Shown: in pieces, positions 43,967 through 52,691 of the stretch
Layout: every line of letters begins with the position of its first letter
How positions within the stretch are numbered: position 1 is the stretch's first letter
Assembly (NCBI GenBank): GCA_030647435.1
Contig: JAUSJX010000031.1
Location: 1 to 64,000 of the forward strand
DNA from: Candidatus Rokuibacteriota bacterium
GTDB lineage: Bacteria > Methylomirabilota > Methylomirabilia > Rokubacteriales > CSP1-6
Length of the DNA: 64,000 nucleotides
Reading direction: 5' to 3'
Notes under the pieces: model-generated
Seen by the model: only the letters and a program-made list of their open reading frames with translations
The model's database searches: none
Told to the model about the DNA's origin: nothing
Made by a program: the position numbers and the translations under genes

Positions 43967-46132
43967 ATGAAAACCACAAAAGCGCTGTACGTGGTGACCA
44001 TCGCGGCCGCCGTGGCCGCGCTCTTGGCCGCCGGGCAGGCTCGGTTGAGCGCCCAGCAGAATACCGACCCGGCGATTCGCATCGGCGGCGATGACCTGGG
44101 CGGTGTGGTCATCAGCGCGAATGGGCCGGAGGCCGGGGTCTGGGTGATCGCCGAAACGACCGAGCTCCCCACCAAGTTCGCCAAGATCGTGGTCACCGAC
44201 GAGCAAGGGCGCTACGTCATGCCCGGTCTTCCGAAGGCGACCTACAGCGTGTGGGTGCGTGGCTACGGGCTCATCGACTCTCCGAAGGTGCAGACCGCGC
44301 CCGGCAAGATCGTGAACCCGCCGGCAGTCGTGGCGCCGAGTGCGGCGGCGGCGGTGGAATACTATCCGGCGATCTACTGGTATTCCATGCTCAAGGTCCC
44401 GGACAAGAGCGAGTTTCCCGGCACGGGACCCAGCGGCAACGGCATGCCCGTGGCGCTCAAGAGCCAGGCGCGGTGGCTGGACATCGTCAAGACCAACGGC
44501 TGCTACGGGTGTCACCAGCTCGGCAACAAGGCAACGCGCACGATTCCGAAGGAGCTGGGTCACTTCAATTCCTCGACGGAGGCGTGGGCGCGGCGCATCG
44601 TCTCAGGGCAGGCCATGACACAGATGACCAACAACCTCGGCAGGCTCGACGTCAAGCGGGCCCCGGCGTTGTTCGCTGACTGGACGGATCGGATCGCCGC
44701 CGGCGAGCTGCCCGCCTCGCGGCCGTCACGGCCGCAAGGCGTGGAGCGCAACGTCGTCATCACGCTCTGGGACTGGGCCGGTCCCAAGGACTACCTGCAT
44801 GACGAAGTCTCGACCGACAAGCGCAATCCGAGGGTCAACGCCAACGGTCTGATCTTCGGGGCTACAGAGGAGAGCACGGATCTCTTCCCGGTTTTGGATC
44901 CGGTGCTCCACAAGGCGACCCAGGTGAGAATGCCGGTGCGTGATCCGAACACCCCGTCTTCGAAAGCCAATCCAATGACGCCGTCGCCGTACTGGGGCGC
45001 CGAACCGATCTGGGACAGCCAGACCAGCATGCACAACCCGATGTTCGACGAGAAGGGGCGGGTCTGGTTCACCTCGCGAGTCCGTCCGCCGGAAAATCCG
45101 GAGTTCTGCAAGAAGGGGTCCGACCATCCGTCGGCGAAGCTGTTTCCGGTCGAACAGTCCAACCGGCACCTCTCCATGTACGATCCGAAAACCGGGAAGA
45201 TCACGCTGATCAGCACGTGCTTCCCCACGCACCATCTGGTGTTCGCGGAGGATGCCAACAATACGCTGTGGACCAGCGCCGGCGGCCCGCAGAGCGGCGT
45301 CATCGGCTGGCTGAATCGGAGGATGTTCGAGAAGACCGGCGATGAGGTGAAGTCGCAAGGGTGGACGGCGCTCATCCTCGACACCAACGGAAACGGCAAG
45401 CGGGACGACTATGTCGAGCCCAACCAGCCGGTCGATCCCACCAAGGACAAGCGAATCACGGCCGCCTTCTACGGCGTCGCCGTAAACCCCGTCGACGGAA
45501 CCGTCTGGGGCACGGTGCTGGGCTTCCCCGGTTACGTCATCCGGGTCAACCCAGGAGCGAATCCGCCGGCGACCGCTTTGGCGGAAGTCTTCGAGCCGCC
45601 ACTGCCGGGATATGGACCGCGCGGCATGGACATCGATCGGGGCGGCGTCGTCTGGGCACCGCTATCGAGCGGACATCTCGGCAGCTTCGACCGGCGGAAG
45701 TGCAAGGGACCCCTCAACGGACCGACTGCGACAGGAAAACACTGCCCGGAAGGTTGGACGCTGTATCCGTTCCCTGGGCCGCAGCTCGCGAACGTCACGG
45801 ACTCGGGCAGCGCCGAGGCCAGCTACTACACCTGGGTGGATCAGCACGACACGTTCGGGCTGGGCAAGAACGTGCCTCTCGCCACGGGCAATGCCAACGA
45901 GTCGTTGATCGCCCTCGTCGACGGGAAATTCGTCAACCTCCGTGTCCCCTATCCCATGGGCTTCTTCACCAAATGGATGGACGGGCGCATCGACGATCCG
46001 AATTCCGGCTGGAAGGGCAGGGGACTGTGGTCGACGTACAGCACTCGAGCGCCCTTCCACGTCGAAGGCGGCAAAGGGACGACGAGCAAGGTGGTGAAGT
46101 TCCAGCTTCGCCCAGATCCGCTCGCGAGATGA
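43967..46132 (+). CDS. Exported multidomain protein: regulatory-like beta domain, single CxxCH haem site, Vgb-like propeller
   Basis: A 721-residue secreted protein. Signal peptide at residues 1-30 (AAAVAALLAAGQARLSAQQ). Residues 40-115 form a carboxypeptidase-regulatory/Cna-B-type beta domain (VVTDEQGRYVMPGLPKATYSVWVRGYG). A single haem c motif CYGCH is at about 179-183 in a cytochrome-like helical segment. The remaining part reads as a six-bladed propeller resembling virginiamycin-B-lyase/NHL proteins (GRVWFTSRVRPPENPE, HHLVFAEDANNTLWTSAGG, GVAVNPVDGTVWGTVLGFPG, RGMDIDRGGVVWAPLSSGHLG). A periplasmic redox or lyase role is likely. RBS GGGAGGAGC. Confidence 0.85.
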   Translation: MKTTKALYVVTIAAAVAALLAAGQARLSAQQNTDPAIRIGGDDLGGVVISANGPEAGVWVIAETTELPTKFAKIVVTDEQGRYVMPGLPKATYSVWVRGYGLIDSPKVQTAPGKIVNPPAVVAPSAAAAVEYYPAIYWYSMLKVPDKSEFPGTGPSGNGMPVALKSQARWLDIVKTNGCYGCHQLGNKATRTIPKELGHFNSSTEAWARRIVSGQAMTQMTNNLGRLDVKRAPALFADWTDRIAAGELPASRPSRPQGVERNVVITLWDWAGPKDYLHDEVSTDKRNPRVNANGLIFGATEESTDLFPVLDPVLHKATQVRMPVRDPNTPSSKANPMTPSPYWGAEPIWDSQTSMHNPMFDEKGRVWFTSRVRPPENPEFCKKGSDHPSAKLFPVEQSNRHLSMYDPKTGKITLISTCFPTHHLVFAEDANNTLWTSAGGPQSGVIGWLNRRMFEKTGDEVKSQGWTALILDTNGNGKRDDYVEPNQPVDPTKDKRITAAFYGVAVNPVDGTVWGTVLGFPGYVIRVNPGANPPATALAEVFEPPLPGYGPRGMDIDRGGVVWAPLSSGHLGSFDRRKCKGPLNGPTATGKHCPEGWTLYPFPGPQLANVTDSGSAEASYYTWVDQHDTFGLGKNVPLATGNANESLIALVDGKFVNLRVPYPMGFFTKWMDGRIDDPNSGWKGRGLWSTYSTRAPFHVEGGKGTTSKVVKFQLRPDPLAR

Positions 46133-46146
46133 TCGGAGGATCGCAG

Positions 46147-46680
46147 ATGGCCAGACCCATGCGCCGCGTCGTTACCGGACACAATGCCCAGGGCAAGTCG
46201 GTCATCCTCACGGACGCCCCGTCGCCGCACGCGCTCGAGCTCGACGGCATGCCCGGGCTTGCCCTCATCAACCTGTGGGTGACCGATGGCGCGCCGGCGA
46301 GCAACGCGGGCGCGGCCGACGCCGCGGCCCGCCCGGTCGTCCTCGAGCCGCCCGAGCTGGGCACGATTTTCCGGGTGGTCGACTTTCCGCCGGACAAGGG
46401 GATGGGGGGCAAGGTCGACCGGGCGAAGGCCTTCGCGGCAATGGGCGCCGGCCACGCGATGGACCAGAGCGACGCGCGGCACCCGGCCATGCACAAGACG
46501 AACACGATCGACTACGCGCTCGTTCTAGAAGGCGAGATCTGGGCGCTGATGGACGAAGGCGAAACGCTGCTCAGGGCCGGCGACTGCCTGATCCAGCGCG
46601 GGACCAACCACGCGTGGAGCAACCGCATGGACACGCCCTGCCGCGTGGCCTTCATCCTAATCAACGCCAACCCAGCGTAG
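46147..46680 (+). CDS. Cupin-domain protein
   Basis: A 177-residue protein with a C-terminal cupin barrel: AMHKTNTIDYALVLEGEIWALMDEGETLLRAGDCLIQRGTNHAWSN contains the two cupin motifs, but the metal His set is reduced (an H in motif 1 region, NHAW in motif 2). Its first half (MRRVVTGHNAQGKSVILTDAPSPH) is found in relatives acting on gentisate-like or other aromatic acids. I chose ATG 46147 because GGAGGATC stands before it; an ATG at 46129 overlaps the upstream stop. It is the third gene of the operon with the binding protein and haem propeller. Confidence 0.88.
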   Translation: MARPMRRVVTGHNAQGKSVILTDAPSPHALELDGMPGLALINLWVTDGAPASNAGAADAAARPVVLEPPELGTIFRVVDFPPDKGMGGKVDRAKAFAAMGAGHAMDQSDARHPAMHKTNTIDYALVLEGEIWALMDEGETLLRAGDCLIQRGTNHAWSNRMDTPCRVAFILINANPA

Positions 46681-46717
46681 GTAAGGTCTGCCGCGCCGGA
46701 CCGTTGCAGGCTACTGG

Positions 46718-47029
46718 CTAGGGTCGCTGGCCGTACCCGCAGTTGCAGTTTCTGAGGAAGTAGATAGCGCACCAGAGCCTGTGCTGCATGGGTGTTTGGC
46801 GGGCCGCACAGAATGAAGAGCTCGGCTCGGAGTGCGGGTGGTCCAGCGACAGGGACTCGGCTTCTTCGCTCTCCACCTCTCCGATCACGGAGAGCGGCGA
46901 GCCGCAGTCGCACATGGGACGCTTGGTGCCGGGGGTCAGGGTCACCGTTCGGACCGCCCAGCAGTTGGGACAGGCGAACTGGTACATTTCCTTCTCGTCG
47001 CTGTCGTACCGGAGTGTCGGTGTGTTCAT
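46718..47029 (-). CDS. Small zinc-ribbon-like hypothetical protein
   Basis: A 103-residue protein with ACPNCWAVRTVTL and PMCDCGSPL in the first half, i.e. two Cys pairs spaced for a zinc ribbon, and a further Cys cluster at the C-terminus (NCNCGYG). The ATG at 47029 has GGGAGGAAG at good distance, which supports the start. Function unknown; binding of nucleic acid or protein is common for such ribbons. It stands alone between the cupin operon and a membrane protein gene, and shows lower GC than its neighbours. Confidence 0.65.
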   Translation of the reverse strand: MNTPTLRYDSDEKEMYQFACPNCWAVRTVTLTPGTKRPMCDCGSPLSVIGEVESEEAESLSLDHPHSEPSSSFCAARQTPMQHRLWCAIYFLRNCNCGYGQRP

Positions 47030-47239
47030 GGCTCTTCCTCCCTGAGACCGGATAGAGCAACTGGCATGCCGGGGCGGAACTCCAAGCTTGGCGGGTACTT
47101 ACGAGACCGCCGGTCGTTGCCGATTGACGAAGATTGTTGGCCGAGTAGGCACACTTTGGCACCTGCCATTCTTTCCAACTGCATTCCCGCCCGGGTTATT
47201 CTCTCCGCGGACTGAATCGACCTGCAGGAGGAACTCACG

Positions 47240-47617
47240 ATGTCGGATGCGGATCGCCTTCGCTACCTTCGTGTCGCCCTCATCCTGGTCGGCCTGATCT
47301 TCGTCCTTGGTATCTACCCGCTGGGCATGGTGTGGCCGTCCGGCTGGCAGTGGGGCGTGGGCCACTCGCACTATCACATGATGATCATCGGGGTCTACGC
47401 GACGCTCGGCGTGTTCCTGCTGATGGCGGCGAAGAACCCGGCGGCGCACACGAGCCTGATCTGGTTCACCGTCTGGTCGAGCGTCGTGCACGCCGGGATC
47501 ATGGGCGCGCAGTCCTTCGCCGATGCGAAAGAACGGGGGCACCTCCTCGGTGACGTCCCAGCGCTCCTCGTGGTGGCCCTCGTCCTCGCGGTGTTTACTC
47601 CACGCGCGGAGCACTGA
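47240..47617 (+). CDS. DUF6632-like integral membrane protein
   Basis: A 125-residue protein with four likely membrane helices: LRVALILVGLIFVLGIYPLGMVWP, MMIIGVYATLGVFLLMAA, SLIWFTVWSSVVHAGIMGAQ and VPALLVVALVLAVFTP. The GHSHYHMMIIGVYATLGVFLLMA segment, with three His residues, is the conserved core of the family. Function unknown. RBS AGGAGGAACTCACG precedes the ATG. Bases 47030-47239 upstream hold no further gene. Confidence 0.8.
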   Translation: MSDADRLRYLRVALILVGLIFVLGIYPLGMVWPSGWQWGVGHSHYHMMIIGVYATLGVFLLMAAKNPAAHTSLIWFTVWSSVVHAGIMGAQSFADAKERGHLLGDVPALLVVALVLAVFTPRAEH

Positions 47618-47701
47618 ACCCCGGCAGGTTCTTCCCCCTCGCTCACGTTCTGACTGGAGTTGTGGCACACTCGGCCGTCGGATGAGACAGGAGGAGGAGC
47701 G

Positions 47702-48493
47702 ATGGGGCGACTGACGGGACGGACCGTGCTGATCACGGGCGCGGCGCGGGGGATCGGCGCGGCCTGCGCGCGCCGGCTCGCGGCCGACGGCGCGAAACTG
47801 GTCCTCGCCGACCTCGACGGGGCGGGGGCGGAGAAACTCGCGGCCGAGCTGGGCCAGGTGGCGGTCCGAGCCGACGTGACCCGCCCCGAGGATATCGACC
47901 GGATCGTGGACGAGCCGTACCGGCGCTGGGGGCGGCTCGACGTGCTGTTCAACAATGCCGGTGTCATCCGCGTCCAGCCGATGCTCGAGGTCACGGGGGA
48001 GGAATGGGACCGCGTGATGGACGTCAACCTCCGCGCCGTCTTCTTCGTCCTGCAGGCCGTGGCGCGCAGGATGCTTCAGCAGGACCCCATGCCGGAGTCG
48101 GAGCTCCGCGGCAAGCTGATCCAGACCGCCTCGATCGCCTCGTACCGGGGAGGCAGCCACGTGACGACGCCCTACGCCGCGTCCAAGGCCGGCGTGGTCA
48201 GCCTCACGCGCTCCGCGGCCCAAGCGCTGGCCCCGCATCGGATCACGTCGAACTGCGTCTGCCCGGGCGCAGTCGAGACGGCGATGTGGGAGCAGATCGA
48301 CCGCGAGTGGGGCGCCCTCGAGGGCCTGGGGCAGGGCGAGGTGTGGAAGCGCCGGATCCGGAACATCCCGCTGGGACGCCCCGAGCGGGCCGAGGACGTC
48401 GCCGGCGTCGTGGCGTTTCTCGTCGGGCCCGACTCCGACTACATGACCGGGCAGGCCCTCAACGTGGACGGCGGCATCGTAATGGGCAACTAG
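47702..48493 (+). CDS. Short-chain dehydrogenase/reductase
   Basis: A 263-residue classical SDR: GRTVLITGAARGIGAACARRL (TGxxxGIG cofactor motif), LDVLFNNAGVI (NNAG), TASIASYRGGSHVTTPYAASKAGVVSLT (Ser, YxxxK active site), and GQALNVDGGIVMGN at the C-terminus. NAD or NADP; the Asp in VLADLDG after strand 2 favours NAD. The ATG at 47702 has AGGAGGAGCG upstream. The 221 bp behind it (48494-48714) contain no gene that I can support. Confidence 0.93.
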   Translation: MGRLTGRTVLITGAARGIGAACARRLAADGAKLVLADLDGAGAEKLAAELGQVAVRADVTRPEDIDRIVDEPYRRWGRLDVLFNNAGVIRVQPMLEVTGEEWDRVMDVNLRAVFFVLQAVARRMLQQDPMPESELRGKLIQTASIASYRGGSHVTTPYAASKAGVVSLTRSAAQALAPHRITSNCVCPGAVETAMWEQIDREWGALEGLGQGEVWKRRIRNIPLGRPERAEDVAGVVAFLVGPDSDYMTGQALNVDGGIVMGN

Positions 48494-48714
48494 GGTGGGG
48501 GTGATCCGCGTGCTCACGCCGGTCACGAAGGACGGCTCGGCCGATACGAGCCGGCGGGTCGTCCACCTGGGCGAAGCGCAGCTGCTCACGCAGGTGGGCG
48601 CGCTGCCGATCACCTTCGAGATCGAGGCGGGTTCGCTTGGTGAGGGTCTCGGCGGGCCCAGTGGACCGCGCGGGAGCGGCAATATCCAACTGCCGTAGGC
48701 GCGCCTAGTCCGCC

Positions 48715-49116
48715 GTGAGATCGATCTGCGCGTGGTGCCGGGCCGAGGGGTCGCCGGCGGATCTCGGGGAGTGTGAGCCGCTGGAGGACCCCGACGAGAC
48801 GCACGGCCTCTGCCAGCGGCACCTGACGCAGTTCCTGGCGGCGGCGCGCTCCCGACCATCCGCCGGTCTCCGGCTCCTGATCGTGGTCAAGCGCGTCGAG
48901 CAAAGCCTCTACGAGTATCTCACCCGGGCGATGGCTGGAGTCGAAGGGGTCCACGTCATGGAGGACCGGCGGCTTGGCGAGCGGCGCCGCGAAGCCCGCT
49001 CACGGCCCGGAGAGCGCCGGCAGGCAGACCGGCGACAATCCCGCGGCCTCGTTCACTCCATCGGCTGCACCTTCGTCAGATTCGGCCCAGCCTACGGCGC
49101 CGCCGGCGCCACCTAA
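48715..49116 (+). CDS. Hypothetical protein with ICAWC cysteine motif
   Basis: A 133-residue protein from a GTG. The start has SICAWCRAEG, followed by ETHGLCQRHLTQFLAAARS; such CxxC plus HGxC pairs occur at the ends of two-component and PAS proteins in many bacteria and may bind a metal. The region of about 90-115 is highly basic (RRLGERRREARSRPGERRQADRRQSRG), a repeated pattern also found in sensor-regulator linkers. A cytoplasmic small regulator is possible. Its 3' end runs to the inverted-repeat element at 49130. Confidence 0.6.
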   Translation: MRSICAWCRAEGSPADLGECEPLEDPDETHGLCQRHLTQFLAAARSRPSAGLRLLIVVKRVEQSLYEYLTRAMAGVEGVHVMEDRRLGERRREARSRPGERRQADRRQSRGLVHSIGCTFVRFGPAYGAAGAT

Positions 49117-49129
49117 CCGACGAGACCGC

Positions 49130-49300
49130 GCAGGCGGCTCAAAAAGGTCCAGATGCGAGGCGGCACCCGCTCGCCGCAGGCCGGCGAGAAGGGTCCAGAT
49201 GCGAGGCGGCGAGGGATGCGACGAGCGAGGCGAACTCTCCGTACGTTGAGCGAGGAGCGACCGAGCCAACGAAGCAGATGGGCCCTTATCGGCGGCCTGC
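49130..49300. repeat. MITE-like element, copy 1, between convergent genes
   Basis: Begins GCAGGCGGCT and ends GCGGCCTGC (nearly inverted ends). Inside it has two copies of GGTCCAGATGCGAGGCGGC (49146-49164 and 49192-49210) on the left and CAGATGGGCCCTTATCGGC (49275-49293) on the right. Copy 2 at 54929-55161 has the same blocks in inverted orientation. The right end stops exactly at the stop codon of the VOC gene. Confidence 0.85.
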
Positions 49301-50163
49301 TAGCCGCCTGGGTAGAATGCGTCGCGGCCCCGCTGGTACGTGGCCTGGCGCTGGGCGGGGTTCCTGTTCACGAGCGGGCGCAGGAACATCGGGTGCGTGT
49401 AGCTCCGCACCTCGTGCTCGATGACGCACAGGCATTCGCGCGTGTCGGGGTCCACGATCTTCTCGAAGCGGTACTGGTAGTCCATGCTCTCTTCGCTGAC
49501 GAGCCCGTGCGTATCGAGCCAATCGTGGGGGCCGGAGAAGTTCGCGATGTAGATGGCGATGTGGTAGCCGTCGTAGGCCGGGATGGGCGCCGTCGTCTCC
49601 CGGAAGACGAGCTCCTGGCGCTGGCCGATCCTGACGTGGGCGGCCACGCCGTCCGCGTCGGGGGTGACCGCGGCGGGGGCGCCCATGACCTTCTCATAGA
49701 AGCGCGCGATGCCGGCTGCGCGCCCGGACTCGACGGGGAATTCGACGTGGGTGATGCCGAGCGTCATGTCGCCGAACGACGGCCCGGCAGCGTACAGGCG
49801 GAGCCGGTTGCCCCATGGTGCGGTGACCGCGACGTACTTGTCCTCGACGCTGTAGGCGAACTTCGTGCCCGCGAGCAGCTCGCGGACGCTTCCGAGCCGC
49901 TTCGCGAGCGCTTCGAGGTCGGGGACCACGATCTCGACGTGGCCGCGCATGACGTTCGGCTCGCCCGTCGGCAGGTGGAACTGCGTCTGGCCCATGTTGA
50001 TCCACATATTCTCGACCCCGACCATGACGTAGGGGTCGCGCGTGAAGCCCAGGCCCTGGATGTAGAAGGCCGTGGCGGTCCGCTGGTCGGGCACGCGCAC
50101 GTTCACGTGCTCCAGCATGAGGATGTTGCCGACGTCCTGCTGGTGCCGATCGTAGCGCTTCAT
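49300..50163 (-). CDS. VOC-family protein (glyoxalase/extradiol-dioxygenase-like)
   Basis: A 287-residue protein with two VOC modules. MLEHVNVRVPDQRTATAFYIQGLGFTRDPYVMVG is the first; GITHVEFPVESGRAAGIARFYEKVMGAP the second, with the metal-ligand candidates His in each first strand and Glu in QELVFRE or later strands. The C-terminal part (LRPLVNRNPAQRQATYQRGRDAFYPGG) is an extra tail. The substrate is unknown. The ATG at 50163 has GAGGATC upstream and gives a more usual N-terminus than 50178. It is divergent from an acyl-CoA-dehydrogenase-like gene, 91 bp away. Confidence 0.88.
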   Translation of the reverse strand: MKRYDRHQQDVGNILMLEHVNVRVPDQRTATAFYIQGLGFTRDPYVMVGVENMWINMGQTQFHLPTGEPNVMRGHVEIVVPDLEALAKRLGSVRELLAGTKFAYSVEDKYVAVTAPWGNRLRLYAAGPSFGDMTLGITHVEFPVESGRAAGIARFYEKVMGAPAAVTPDADGVAAHVRIGQRQELVFRETTAPIPAYDGYHIAIYIANFSGPHDWLDTHGLVSEESMDYQYRFEKIVDPDTRECLCVIEHEVRSYTHPMFLRPLVNRNPAQRQATYQRGRDAFYPGG

Positions 50164-50254
50164 GGCGATCCTCCTCACGGGCGAGTGTGCCGCTTATCCT
50201 AACCCAGCGCGCTGCCGGAAGCCAGACGAAGGATTTTGCGATATAGTCCCGCCC

Positions 50255-51442
50255 ATGGACACGGGGAGCCCGGCTGGAGCTGGGAACGAGTACGTGGCGC
50301 GGGCGCGCCGGCTTGCGCCCCAGATCGAGGCCTGCGCGGACCAGATCGAGCAGGAGCGGCGCCTGTCGCAGCCGGTGCTGGACGCGCTGTTTGCGGCGGG
50401 CATGTTCCGGCTGCTGCTGCCCCGCTCGCTCGACGGGGGCGAGGTCGATCCCGCCACCTTCGCTGCCGTCATCGAGGAAATCGCCAAGGCCGACGCGAGC
50501 ACGGCATGGTGTATGTGCCAGGCGTCCGGCTGCTCGATGTCCGCCGCGTATCTCCCGCCTGACGTCGCGGCGGAGGTCTTCGGCAGGGACCCGCGCGCCG
50601 TTCTGGCGTGGGGCCCCGGGCCCGACGCGCGGGCCGTCGCCGTCGAGGGCGGCTATCGCGTGACGGGCACGTGGAGCTTCGCGAGCGGCTGCCGTCACGC
50701 GACGTGGCTGGGCGGCCACTGCCCGATCTCTGAGCCTGACGGGAGCCCGCGCCGGAACGGCGACGGCAAGAGGGTCGAGCGGACGATGTTGTTCCCCGCC
50801 TCGAGCGCGCAGATCGTGGACGTCTGGCACGTCAGCGGGCTCAAGGGCACCGGGAGCGACGCCTTCACGGTGTCGGATCTCTTCGTGCCCCACGAGTACT
50901 CGATCTCGCGGGACGATCCGGCGGAGCGGCGCCAGCCGGGCCCGCTCTACTGCTTCCCGACGGGCTCGCTCTACGCGTCCGGATTCGCCGGAGTCGCCCT
51001 CGGCATCGCCCGGCGCATGCTCGACGGACTGGTGGGCCTCGCCAAGGAGAAGACGCCGCGCGGGTTCAAGCGCCTGCTCCGCGACAACGCGGTGATCCAG
51101 TCCCAGGTCGGCTACGCCGAGGCGCAGCTGCAATCCGCGCGGCTCTTCCTCTTGAGCTCCCTCGAGGAGATCTGGCGTGCGGTCGGGCGCTCGGGCGTCC
51201 TCACGCTCGATCAGCGCGTCCTGATCCGGCTGGCGTCGACCTACGCGATCCACCAGGCGAAGGCCGTCGCCGACATGACGCACCACGCGGGCGGCGCGAC
51301 GTCGATCTTCATCGAGAGCGCCTTCGACCGCGGGTTCCGCGACATGCACGCCGTCACCCAGCAGATCCAGGGGCGCCAGGCCCACTTCGAGACGGTCGGC
51401 CAGTTCCTGCTCGGGCACCAGCCCGACACGACGTTCCTCTAG
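50255..51442 (+). CDS. Acyl-CoA-dehydrogenase-fold flavoprotein (group D hydroxylase-like)
   Basis: A 395-residue protein with the N-terminal helical acyl-CoA-dehydrogenase domain (EQERRLSQPVLDALFAAGMFRLLLPRSLDGGEVDPATFAAVIEEIAKADAS), a middle beta domain (GGYRVTGTWSFASGCRHATWLGGHC) and C-terminal helices. The sequence of the last domain and the absence of the clear catalytic Glu suggest a two-component flavin hydroxylase like HsaA or indole-acetate monooxygenase rather than a true dehydrogenase. No reductase partner is next to it. The next gene is a DJ-1/PfpI protein 17 bp downstream. Confidence 0.85.
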   Translation: MDTGSPAGAGNEYVARARRLAPQIEACADQIEQERRLSQPVLDALFAAGMFRLLLPRSLDGGEVDPATFAAVIEEIAKADASTAWCMCQASGCSMSAAYLPPDVAAEVFGRDPRAVLAWGPGPDARAVAVEGGYRVTGTWSFASGCRHATWLGGHCPISEPDGSPRRNGDGKRVERTMLFPASSAQIVDVWHVSGLKGTGSDAFTVSDLFVPHEYSISRDDPAERRQPGPLYCFPTGSLYASGFAGVALGIARRMLDGLVGLAKEKTPRGFKRLLRDNAVIQSQVGYAEAQLQSARLFLLSSLEEIWRAVGRSGVLTLDQRVLIRLASTYAIHQAKAVADMTHHAGGATSIFIESAFDRGFRDMHAVTQQIQGRQAHFETVGQFLLGHQPDTTFL

Positions 51443-51459
51443 GCTGGAGAGTGGATCCC

Positions 51460-52080
51460 ATGGACCGTAAGCGGGTGGGCATTCTGATCTTCCCGAACGT
51501 GGAAGTCCTTGACTTCTGCGGGCCGTTCGAAGTCTTCTCGGTGACGCGGCTCAACGAGGCCGCGCGCCGCGAGGAGCCGTCGCCCTTCGAGGTGCTGCTG
51601 GTCGCCGAGACGATGGACACCGTGGTCGCCACGGGCGGCCTGAAGGTCATCCCCGACGTCACGCTCGAGACCTGCCCGCCGCTCGACATCCTCGTGGTGC
51701 CCGGCGGCTGGGGCACGCGCGCCGAGATCAAGAACGCGCGTCTGCTGGAGTGGATTGGAGAGCGTGGGCGACAGGTCGAGACGCTCACCTCGGTCTGCAC
51801 GGGCTCGATGCTGCTGGGGCAGGCCGGGCTGCTCGACGGCCGCCGCGCCACGACGCACTGGCGCTCGCTCGGCTGGATGCGCGACTCTTTCCCGGCCGTG
51901 ACGGTCGAGGAGAAGCTCCACGTGGTGGAGGACGGCAACGTCATCACGTCGGCCGGCATCTCGGCCGGCATCGACATGGCGCTCCGCGTGGTCATCCGCT
52001 ACTTCGGCGAGGCCGTCGGCCGCGCGACGGCGCGGAACATGGAGTATCCGTTCCCCGACGATAACACCCGCCGCGTGTAG
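51460..52080 (+). CDS. DJ-1/PfpI-family protein (isonitrile-hydratase-like)
   Basis: A 206-residue protein. VGILIFPNVEVLDFCGPFEVF opens the fold, ILVVPGGWGTR holds the Gly-rich loop, and SVCTGSMLLGQAGLLDGRRATTHW carries the nucleophile Cys near residue 110 with the His close behind. The Asp/Glu of the first loop (VEVLDFCGPFEVF) is in the position used by isonitrile hydratase InhA, so hydration of an isonitrile or a glyoxalase-like activity are possible. The ATG at 51460 is chosen over GTG 51451 for the better distance to GGAGA. Confidence 0.9.
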   Translation: MDRKRVGILIFPNVEVLDFCGPFEVFSVTRLNEAARREEPSPFEVLLVAETMDTVVATGGLKVIPDVTLETCPPLDILVVPGGWGTRAEIKNARLLEWIGERGRQVETLTSVCTGSMLLGQAGLLDGRRATTHWRSLGWMRDSFPAVTVEEKLHVVEDGNVITSAGISAGIDMALRVVIRYFGEAVGRATARNMEYPFPDDNTRRV

Positions 52081-52110
52081 CAGGCGGCTGTCAAACCCGC
52101 AGGCGCCTGC
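52081..52110. repeat. 30-bp remnant of the inverted-repeat element family
   Basis: CAGGCGGCTG at 52081 and GCAGGCGCCTGC (12-bp palindrome, 52099-52110) resemble the two ends of the elements at 49130 and 54929 joined without an interior. It also lies between convergent genes and also ends at the stop codon (CTAG) of the minus-strand gene. Confidence 0.5.
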
Positions 52111-52610
52111 TAGACTTTCTCGTAGGACAGGCGCTTGGCTTTGTCCATGTTCGTGCCCTCGATGCGGATGAGCCTTGTCGAGCCTTCGCGGCGCGGGGAG
52201 TGGACGTCGCCCTCGTTGTAGACCTTCGCCATGCCCGGCTTGAGCGGGTAGGCCCTGACGTGGCGCACCTTGCCGGGCTTGTTCTCGGAGGCGGGCTCGA
52301 CGATGGCCCAGTCGCTCATCACGGTCTCGCCGCGCGCCTGGCCGTAGATCGCCCAGGACGGCCCGTGATCGTGCGGCTGGCTCTCCTTGGCGCCGTTGTA
52401 GACGTGGGCGAGGATGCAGAAGCCGAGCTTCGGGTCTTCGTACAGGATCTTGCGCTCCGGCACGTCGTCGCCGAGATGCGTGGCCACGAACGCCTCGTCC
52501 TGGAGGACATCCTGGACGAGCGCGCACACCTTCGTGCGCCCCTCGGGGCCGGGATCCTCGGTGAGAATGCGGTGACACGCGTCGGCGAACTGCTCGAGGC
52601 TGTAGCCCAT
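52110..52610 (-). CDS. Cupin/cysteine-dioxygenase-like protein
   Basis: A 166-residue protein with SQPHDHGPSWAIYGQARGETVMSDW, a metal-binding H-x-H-G motif and aromatic stretch as in cysteine-dioxygenase-type cupins, and VYNEGDVHSPRREGSTRLIRIEG supplying the third His. It probably binds Fe(II) and oxidises a thiol or other small acid; substrate unknown. The start ATG at 52610 has AGGAGG before it. Its stop is in the CTAG of the repeat remnant. It is divergent from the cyclase gene, 81 bp apart. Confidence 0.85.
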   Translation of the reverse strand: MGYSLEQFADACHRILTEDPGPEGRTKVCALVQDVLQDEAFVATHLGDDVPERKILYEDPKLGFCILAHVYNGAKESQPHDHGPSWAIYGQARGETVMSDWAIVEPASENKPGKVRHVRAYPLKPGMAKVYNEGDVHSPRREGSTRLIRIEGTNMDKAKRLSYEKV

Positions 52611-52691
52611 TGATCGGACCTCCTCGCTATTTGATACTCTCTTCCGGCCCGGCGCGCAATGGGCACATCGGACGAAAGGGAGGCTGCGACC

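Noticed and set aside
48494-48714. Short plus-strand gene behind the SDR
   Set aside because: Possible 60-codon frames exist but show no ribosome site, no recognisable pattern and no preferred codon use.
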